From Bog-159 sp035541265 (GTDB taxonomy: Bacteria > Acidobacteriota > Terriglobia > Bryobacterales > Bryobacteraceae): a stretch of 11,052 nucleotides of DNA. The notes below the pieces were generated by a model. It saw only the letters and a list, made by a program, of their open reading frames with translations. It ran no database searches and was not told the origin of the DNA. Positions 6,253 through 11,052 of the stretch are shown piece by piece. How positions within the stretch are numbered: position 1 is the first letter of the stretch; each line of letters starts with the position of its first letter. Both the position numbers and the translations under genes were made by a program. The DNA lies in assembly GCA_035541265.1 (NCBI GenBank), contig DATKNQ010000144.1, positions 1 to 11,052 on the forward strand, in the 5' to 3' direction.

Positions 6253-8022
6253 ATGTTCCCGCTCTTCCGGTCATTTCTGCCGCTGCACAACCCGATCGGT
6301 TTCGGCGCCGCCGACTTTATTGAGCTGGAAGTCGCCGCGCTATTGGTTTTCCTGATCGCGGCTCATACACGCCTGACCGGGTGCGCGCAGAGGCTGGCGC
6401 GCCGCACCGGATGGTGCATGCTGCTGCTCGCCGTTGCGCCCGTCGCACTGCGCCTGGCGATGCTGGCTGCAAGCCCCGTGCCTACCCCCGCCGGGTCCGA
6501 CGATTTCGCCCATTTGCTGGTGGCGGACACGCTGCGCTACTTCCGCCTGGCGAATCCTCCGCATCACCTGCACCGGTTTTTCGAAACCATCTTCGTGCTG
6601 CAGGAGCCGGCCTACAGTTCGATCTTTCCTATCGGGCAGGGAATTGCGCTGGCGATCGGCCGTGCGATCTTCGGCCAGCCCTGGGCCGGAGTCCTGCTCT
6701 CAGTGGCGGCGCTCTGCTCGCTTTGTTACTGGATGCTGCGCGGCTGGACCTCGCCCGGGTGGGCGCTTTTCGGCGGCCTGCTGGCGGTCATCCAGTTCGG
6801 ACCGCTGCGTTACTGGACGAACACCTATTGGGGAGGCGCGGTTTCGGGCGTGGCCGGATGCCTGGTCTTCGGGTCGCTGCCGCGTCTGCGCGCCGGCGGC
6901 CGGACGCGCGACGCCATCCTGCTCGGCGCCGGCCTCGGTATTCAGTTGCTCACGCGGCCGTTCGAAGGCGTCCTGCTGCTGATCGCCGCCGCCCTGTTCT
7001 TCCTGCCCGCTCTGCGCGGCGCCAAAGCCTGGGGCGCGGCGGCCCTGTTGGCGATGCTGCCCGCTGCCGCCTTGATCCTGATCCAGAACAAACAGGTCAC
7101 CGGCGGTTGGACCACGCTGCCTTATGTGCTGAGCCGCTATCAGTACGGCGTGCCGGCTACGTTTACCATCGAGCCGAATCCCGTGCCGCATAGGGAACTC
7201 ACCCTCAGCCAGCAGGACGATTATGACGCCCAAGTCGCGGCGCACGGACCGGGCACGGACACGCTCGGGAATTATCTGCGGCGCCTGGCGAGCCGCGTCC
7301 GTTTCTACCGCTTCTTCTTTCTGCCGCCGCTCTACCTGGCGCTGCCATTTTTCCTCCCGGCGCTGCGGCAATGGCGATTCGCCTGGGTCGCGCTGACGCT
7401 TGCGATTTTCAGCCTGGGGACGAATTTCTATCCTTACTTCTATCCGCATTACATTGCCGCCGCGGCCTGCCTGTTCGTGCTTGTGAGCGTCGTTGGACTG
7501 GATACGCTGAGCCGCATCACGATTCGCGGTGCGCCGGCAGGCCGGGAGGCCGCGCGGTTGCTGGCGATGGTTTGCGCCGCACAGTTTCTGTTCTGGTACG
7601 GCTTCCATCTGTTCGCCAACACGAATGCCGCGGCCGCCATGCTGGACTACGACACCTGGGATTTCGTGAATCATGGCGATCCCGAAGGCCGCATCGCGGT
7701 GCGCGACCGTCTGGCCCAGTCGCCCGGCAAGCAACTTGTGTTTGTGCGCTACTGGCCGCAGCATCGTTTCGGCGAGTGGGTCCAGAATGCGGCCGATATC
7801 GACCGTGCGCGCGTGGTTTGGGCGCTCGATCGCGGCGCGGCGGAGGACGAGCTGCTGCTGCATGATTATCCCGATCGCACTGCCTGGCTCCTGGAACCCG
7901 ACGCCCGTCCGCCGCGGCTCGCGCGCTACCAGCAGGAACCCGCGCCCCAACCGGAATCGAAAGAGCCACGCGAGAAGCCCAGCCCTGTCCAGAACGGCAT
8001 TCAACCGCTGCCGATACAATAG
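6253..8022 (+). CDS. Polytopic membrane protein, probable GT-C-type glycosyltransferase
   Basis: This 589-aa protein starts at ATG 6253, with GGAGG seven bases upstream. About ten to twelve hydrophobic segments can be read (for example 21-38, 55-74, 144-160, 170-182, 221-251, 261-278, 346-360, 378-394, 425-445). Features fitting the GT-C fold of ArnT/PMT-like enzymes, which transfer sugars from polyprenyl-phosphate donors on the outer face of the inner membrane, are an acidic pair in the first large loop (SDDFAHLL, D83-D84), FPIGQG at 125-130, and NFYPYFYPHY at 371-380 before a late helix. A soluble tail of about 455-550 contains LVFVRYWPQ and VVWALDRG and ends in a proline/charge-rich stretch, probably periplasmic. 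The acceptor is unknown. The neighbouring hydrolase starts five bases after its stop. Class assignment is by topology and motifs only, so a non-enzymatic membrane protein remains possible. Confidence 0.8.
   Translation: MFPLFRSFLPLHNPIGFGAADFIELEVAALLVFLIAAHTRLTGCAQRLARRTGWCMLLLAVAPVALRLAMLAASPVPTPAGSDDFAHLLVADTLRYFRLANPPHHLHRFFETIFVLQEPAYSSIFPIGQGIALAIGRAIFGQPWAGVLLSVAALCSLCYWMLRGWTSPGWALFGGLLAVIQFGPLRYWTNTYWGGAVSGVAGCLVFGSLPRLRAGGRTRDAILLGAGLGIQLLTRPFEGVLLLIAAALFFLPALRGAKAWGAAALLAMLPAAALILIQNKQVTGGWTTLPYVLSRYQYGVPATFTIEPNPVPHRELTLSQQDDYDAQVAAHGPGTDTLGNYLRRLASRVRFYRFFFLPPLYLALPFFLPALRQWRFAWVALTLAIFSLGTNFYPYFYPHYIAAAACLFVLVSVVGLDTLSRITIRGAPAGREAARLLAMVCAAQFLFWYGFHLFANTNAAAAMLDYDTWDFVNHGDPEGRIAVRDRLAQSPGKQLVFVRYWPQHRFGEWVQNAADIDRARVVWALDRGAAEDELLLHDYPDRTAWLLEPDARPPRLARYQQEPAPQPESKEPREKPSPVQNGIQPLPIQ
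8015..8020 (+). promoter_or_regulatory. -10-like hexamer TACAAT overlapping the GT-C gene stop codon
   Basis: TACAAT matches TATAAT at five of six positions and ends on the first base of the TAG stop, seven bases before the next start codon. No matching -35 was seen. It may give the hydrolase gene its own nearly leaderless transcript, or be chance. Confidence 0.25.
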
Positions 8023-8027
8023 GAGCC

Positions 8028-8771
8028 ATGCACTCGCCCCGAGACGAGTCCACCGTGCGGATTTCCACGGCGGATGGAGAGATTCCGGCTTACCAGGCGC
8101 GACTCGCCGGCGGAGACGCCTTACCGGTTGTGTTGGTCGTGCATGAGATCTTCGGGGTTCATGAGCACATCCGCGACGTCTGCCGCCGGTTGGCGAACCA
8201 GGGTTACTTCGCGGTGGCTCCGGAACTGTTCGCGCGGCAGGACGATGTATCCGGTATCGCCGATATCCAGGAGCTGATCAAGATCGCCGCGCAGGTTGGC
8301 GATGCACAGGTCATGTCCGACCTGGACGCCTCGGTTGCCTGGGCCGTCCGGACTGGCTGCGCGGACGTGGACCGCCTGGCGATCACCGGTTTTTGCTGGG
8401 GCGGGAGAATCGTCTGGTTGTACGCCGCGCATAACGCGAAGCTGAAAGCCGGCGCGGCCTGGTATGGGAGATTGGCCGGCCAGCCGGACGCCTTGCATCC
8501 ACGGCATCCAGTGGACGCCGCCGGATCGCTTCACGCACCCGTCTTGGGTCTCTATGGCGGCCGCGATCAGAGCATTCCGCTCGGCACCGTGGAGCGGATG
8601 CGCGCGGAACTGGCTACGGTGGGCGGCCAGTCGGAGATCGTGGTTTATCCCGAGGCGGGGCACGCTTTCAACGCCGACTACCGTCCGAGCTTCCACCGGG
8701 CTTCCGCGGAGGATGCCTGGAAACGGATGCTCGCCTGGTTCGACCGGTATGGCGTCAAACCGCGCTTTTGA
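8028..8771 (+). CDS. Dienelactone hydrolase family protein
   Basis: This 247-aa alpha/beta-hydrolase belongs to the family of carboxymethylenebutenolidase, which opens dienelactones in chloroaromatic breakdown; many homologues have other, unknown ester or lactone substrates. The family triad is visible: C123 in the nucleophile elbow GFCWGG, D180 in YGGRD, and H212 in EAGHAF, plus E40 in VVHEIFG, which in the family interacts with the cysteine. Length is typical. The ATG at 8028 has AGGAG only two bases away, so translation may be coupled to the upstream gene, whose stop lies five bases before. An in-frame GTG at 8055 is an alternative start but lacks a good RBS and would trim the first strand. 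No aromatic-degradation genes surround it, so a catabolic role is not supported by context. Confidence 0.92.
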   Translation: MHSPRDESTVRISTADGEIPAYQARLAGGDALPVVLVVHEIFGVHEHIRDVCRRLANQGYFAVAPELFARQDDVSGIADIQELIKIAAQVGDAQVMSDLDASVAWAVRTGCADVDRLAITGFCWGGRIVWLYAAHNAKLKAGAAWYGRLAGQPDALHPRHPVDAAGSLHAPVLGLYGGRDQSIPLGTVERMRAELATVGGQSEIVVYPEAGHAFNADYRPSFHRASAEDAWKRMLAWFDRYGVKPRF

Positions 8772-8952
8772 TCACTTTGAAGCAGCGAAGCGAAGTATCC
8801 AGCAGGACCGGCCGGTCGCCCACGGCGAAATACTGCGCCACGGTTCATCCGCTGGAGGGACCGCCTTTGTGATCCTGCTGCAGCGCAAAGGCAAACAGCG
8901 ACGATGTTTCGGCCGAGCTGGGGAGCCTGGCGTCGCTTGTGCAAAGACTGCT
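8755..8952 (-). pseudogene. Possible stop-interrupted coding remnant in convergent intergenic region
   Basis: One minus-strand frame reads like coding sequence with mostly G/C third positions: ...SSAETSSLFAFALQQDHK..., then a single in-frame TGA (8845-8847), then TVAQYFAVGDRPVLLDTS... to a stop at 8755. No ATG, GTG or TTG opens the upstream part inside the gap. The part after the TGA could start at a GTG (8839-8841) as a 28-residue peptide. It overlaps the last codons of the dienelactone hydrolase gene. I do not recognise the family. It could be a decayed 3' gene fragment, a small protein, or chance in GC-rich DNA. The rest of 8772-8951 holds nothing else I can name. Confidence 0.22.
8806..8817. 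repeat. Perfect 12-bp palindrome GACCGGCCGGTC
   Basis: The twelve bases equal their own reverse complement and lie 35 bases past the dienelactone hydrolase stop. There is no loop and no following T-run, so it is not an intrinsic terminator. It may be incidental in GC-rich sequence. Confidence 0.3.
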
Positions 8953-9317
8953 TACGGCACGCGGGTATTGTGTACAGTGACCCCAGTCAACATACCCGTG
9001 ACTGCCAGGTTCGTGCAAGTGAAAAATCTGATCCTTCCCGGATTCTTGCGCACCATAAAGTGCTGCGCGGTCAGGCTAACCGCCAGCGCCCCGAACTTCA
9101 GCGCAAGCGCACCATAGCCGAACCGGGGACTGGTCTGGAGCAGGGGATTGGCCTCCAGTTTTCCCCAGGAACTCGCCGCATCCGCGACCTGTGATCCCGC
9201 GAGCAGCACCTGGCTCACATGCCACGCCACACGCCATCGGGACGGCTTTTCCCCCGCCGAAGCGGCCGGCAGGAACGCCGCCATAATCAAAATCAAAACC
9301 ACAACTATGCGTCGCAA
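8952..9317 (-). CDS. Small membrane protein with signal sequence and E-x-NPLL motif
   Basis: I read a 121-aa protein from a TTG at 9317, in frame with a much longer open frame running back to 9698. The longer version would be antisense to the DedA gene. The TTG has GGAGG four bases upstream and gives a textbook export signal: MRRIVVVLILIMAAFLPAASA, probably cleaved before GEK or retained as a first helix. An ATG twelve codons in (about 9284) is the alternative. The mature part has QVADAASSWGKLEANPLL at about 43-60, a D...G-x-x-E-x-N-P-L pattern known from small polytopic proteins such as DUF5658-like ones, followed by GYGALALKFGALAVSL and NLAVTGMLTGVTV, two further hydrophobic segments. Function is unknown. 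It diverges from the DedA gene across 78 bases and converges on the dienelactone hydrolase gene. Confidence 0.68.
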   Translation of the reverse strand: MRRIVVVLILIMAAFLPAASAGEKPSRWRVAWHVSQVLLAGSQVADAASSWGKLEANPLLQTSPRFGYGALALKFGALAVSLTAQHFMVRKNPGRIRFFTCTNLAVTGMLTGVTVHNTRVP

Positions 9318-9395
9318 AAGGCCTCCGAAGAAGAGTTCGGCGGTTTTGGCAAAGAGCGTTAGGATAGCTTTTATGCGCGGTATGGCGCCCCGTCT

Positions 9396-10328
9396 GTGAC
9401 TCACACCCTCGAGTTTGTCCTGCGGCACGGTTACTCCCTGCTCTTCTTCTGGGTTCTGGCGGAACAAGCCGCCTTGCCGATACCGTCCGGGCCACTGTTG
9501 CTGGCCTGCGGCGCGCTGGCGCGCTCGGGCCGCATGTCCCCGCATCTGATCGCACTGAACGGACTGTCGGCCTGCCTGATCGCGGACAGCTTCTGGTTTA
9601 TGGTCGGCCGCCGCCGCGGCACCAGGGTCCTGCGGCTGATCTGCCGCCTCTCCCTCGAGCCGGATTCCTGCGTGCGCCAGACCGAGACCAGCTTCCACCG
9701 CTACGGCGTCCGCTCGCTGCTGATAGCGAAGTTCGTGCCTGGGCTGAGCGCCGTCTCCGCCCCGCTATCCGCCATCTCGGGCGTCAGTTTGGGCAAGTTC
9801 GTGTTGTACGACCTGATCGGGTCGCTGATCTGGCTGGTGGCCTACGCGGGCTTGGGGTACCTCTTCAGCAACCAGCTCGATCGCATCGCAGACTACGCCG
9901 CACGCATGGGATCCTGGGTCGCCGTGCTGGTCGTGGGGTTGCTCGCCGCCTGGATCGGATGGAAATACTACCAGCGGCAGCGCTTCCTCAAGAAACTGAC
10001 CGTCGACCGCATTACCGCCACGGAGCTGCGCGCAAAGCTGCGGTCCGGTGAACAGGTCGTCGTGGTGGACGTGCGCAGCGTCTTCGAGAGCGAGGATTCC
10101 ATCCCCGGCGCCTTGCACATTCCGCTCGAAGATCTGGATGCGAGGCATGCCGACATACCCCGCGATCGCGACATCGTGCTGTTTTGCAGTTGCCCGAATG
10201 AAGCGTCCAGCGCCCGCGCCGCCTTGCTGCTGCGCAAACGGGGTATCGTGCGCGTGCATCCGCTCTATGGCGGCGTGGACGCCTGGCGCGCGCTCGAACA
10301 GGCCAGTTCGCCCGCGTCCGGCGGATAG
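9396..10328 (+). CDS. DedA-family membrane protein fused to C-terminal rhodanese domain
   Basis: This 310-aa protein starts at GTG 9396. No upstream start is available because the frame is closed at 9360-9362, and no good Shine-Dalgarno is visible. Residues 1-190 are a DedA/VTT-type domain (family members include polyprenyl-phosphate and phospholipid translocation proteins): E23 with LPIPSG at 27-32, IADSFWFMVGRRRG at 62-75 (the family G-x4-D-x3-Y/F-x2-G-R-x2-G element), and FHRYGVRSLLIAKFVPG at 100-116 leading to a late helix. Residues 202-300 are a rhodanese: VVVVDVRSVFE at 221-231, IPGALHIPLEDL at 236-247, the active loop FCSCPNEASSARAA at 263-276 with C264/C266, and LYGGVDAWRAL at 290-300. 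DedA-rhodanese fusions with a C-x-CPNE loop are a known architecture. The rhodanese probably faces the cytoplasm; a sulfur or redox role is inferred. Confidence 0.93.
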   Translation: MTHTLEFVLRHGYSLLFFWVLAEQAALPIPSGPLLLACGALARSGRMSPHLIALNGLSACLIADSFWFMVGRRRGTRVLRLICRLSLEPDSCVRQTETSFHRYGVRSLLIAKFVPGLSAVSAPLSAISGVSLGKFVLYDLIGSLIWLVAYAGLGYLFSNQLDRIADYAARMGSWVAVLVVGLLAAWIGWKYYQRQRFLKKLTVDRITATELRAKLRSGEQVVVVDVRSVFESEDSIPGALHIPLEDLDARHADIPRDRDIVLFCSCPNEASSARAALLLRKRGIVRVHPLYGGVDAWRALEQASSPASGG

Positions 10329-10332
10329 ATGT

Positions 10333-10338
10333 TAGAAT
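10333..10338 (+). promoter_or_regulatory. -10-like hexamer TAGAAT just before the aquaglyceroporin GTG start
   Basis: TAGAAT matches TATAAT at five of six positions and ends nine bases before the GTG at 10348, a spacing that would give a leaderless or nearly leaderless mRNA. No Shine-Dalgarno is visible before that GTG, which fits. A good -35 was not found. Confidence 0.33.
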
Positions 10339-10347
10339 GCCCCTCAC

Positions 10348-11052
10348 GTGCAAAAACACCCGTTGCTGGCTGAGGTGACCGCCGAGTTCCTGGGCACATT
10401 GATTCTGATCCTGTTCGGTAACGGAGTGGTCGCCATGGTGCTGCTGTTCGGCACCGGTGCCTCCGGCGAGATCGTGCACGGCGGCTACACCAACATCACG
10501 CTTGGCTGGGGACTCGCCGTCACGATGGGCTGCTACACTGCGGGGCGTATTTCAGGCGCGCACCTGAATCCCGCCGTCACGCTGGCCTTCGCCGTGTTCC
10601 GCGATTTCCCCTGGCGCAAAGTGGTGCCATACACGCTGGCCCAGACAGCCGGGGCGTTCCTGGCCTCCGCGCTGGTGTTCTGGGATTATCTGCCGGCCTT
10701 CCACGCCGCCGATCCGCATCTGGACCATACCGCCGGCGTTTTCACGACGTTTCCGGCGTTCCCCGAGATCCCCAGCGCGGGCCTGCTCGACCAGACCATC
10801 GGCACCGCACTGCTGCTGTTCCTGGTGATGGCGCTGATCGACGAGCGCAACCAGCCGGTCGGCGCGAATTTGACACCGGTGATGATCGGCGCGATCGTGG
10901 TGGCCATCGGGATGTCGTTCGGCGGCATGCACGGTTACGCCATCAACCCGGCGCGCGATTTCGGCCCACGCTTGTTTACGGTGGTCGCCGGCTTCAAGAA
11001 CAATGGCCTGACGGACGGCAGGCTGGTTTTCTGGGTACCGATCGTCGGGCCG
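10348..11052 (+). CDS. glpF: Aquaglyceroporin / glycerol uptake facilitator, 3' end outside window
   Basis: The frame is open from the GTG at 10348 to the right edge (235 codons). It is a major-intrinsic-protein channel: both half-helix motifs are present, SGAHLNPAVT with N74-P75-A76 and GYAINPARDFGP with N200-P201-A202. Arg203 fits the selectivity filter, and Asp204 after NPAR marks the glycerol-conducting branch rather than strict water channels. By alignment to E. coli GlpF, W54 matches its filter Trp48 and Y197 replaces Phe200. It would let glycerol and similar small solutes cross the inner membrane. The visible length is most of a GlpF (usually 240-280 residues). The start is 19 bases after the DedA-rhodanese stop, without a clear RBS, and other ATGs nearby are out of frame. 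No glycerol kinase gene is in the window; it could lie beyond the edge. Substrate range is inferred from the motif. Confidence 0.92.
   Translation, partial: MQKHPLLAEVTAEFLGTLILILFGNGVVAMVLLFGTGASGEIVHGGYTNITLGWGLAVTMGCYTAGRISGAHLNPAVTLAFAVFRDFPWRKVVPYTLAQTAGAFLASALVFWDYLPAFHAADPHLDHTAGVFTTFPAFPEIPSAGLLDQTIGTALLLFLVMALIDERNQPVGANLTPVMIGAIVVAIGMSFGGMHGYAINPARDFGPRLFTVVAGFKNNGLTDGRLVFWVPIVGP

Noticed and set aside
6700..8019. 439-codon minus-strand open frame
   Set aside because: Antisense to the GT-C-type membrane protein. It is rich in Arg, Gln and Gly and has no recognisable features.
8028..10328. A linked aromatic-degradation or sulfur-metabolism operon joining the dienelactone hydrolase and the rhodanese fusion
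   Set aside because: A minus-strand gene lies between them and no other pathway gene is present, so the genes share no visible functional link.

Overview
The window is GC-rich bacterial DNA that most resembles a soil Acidobacteriota chromosome (Solibacter/Bryobacter-like). This placement is inferred from gene content: a very large TonB-receptor-like barrel with an N-terminal carboxypeptidase-regulatory domain, a stand-alone serine-recombinase-type domain protein, and a GT-C-like membrane protein. No rRNA, tRNA, IS element, prophage or CRISPR array was seen.

Left arm, minus strand (1-5528). The 5' part of an acyl-CoA dehydrogenase gene runs off the left edge (1-1125). Upstream of it, separated by a clear intrinsic terminator (1275-1300), lies a 1311-residue outer-membrane protein (1329-5264). 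That gene has a plausible promoter at 5500-5528 with a perfect palindrome in the -35/-10 spacer, and a leader of about 230 nt containing a hairpin.

Right arm, mostly plus strand (5777-11052). In order: a 142-aa orphan protein carrying the DNA-binding half of a serine recombinase (5777-6205); a 589-aa polytopic GT-C-type membrane protein (6253-8022); a dienelactone-hydrolase-family enzyme five bases later (8028-8771); a small minus-strand membrane protein with a probable TTG start (8952-9317); a DedA membrane protein fused to a rhodanese domain (9396-10328); and the first 235 codons of an aquaglyceroporin (10348 to the edge). Only the GT-C/dienelactone hydrolase pair is packed tightly enough to suggest an operon. 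The rest look like single housekeeping or envelope genes.

I do not see a convincing new multi-gene system. The points most worth a second look are the catalytically headless recombinase-domain protein, the DedA-rhodanese fusion that has lost usual DedA arginines, six local cysteine pairs in the TonB-like barrel, -10-like hexamers placed almost on top of three start codons, and a possible stop-interrupted coding remnant between 8755 and 8952.
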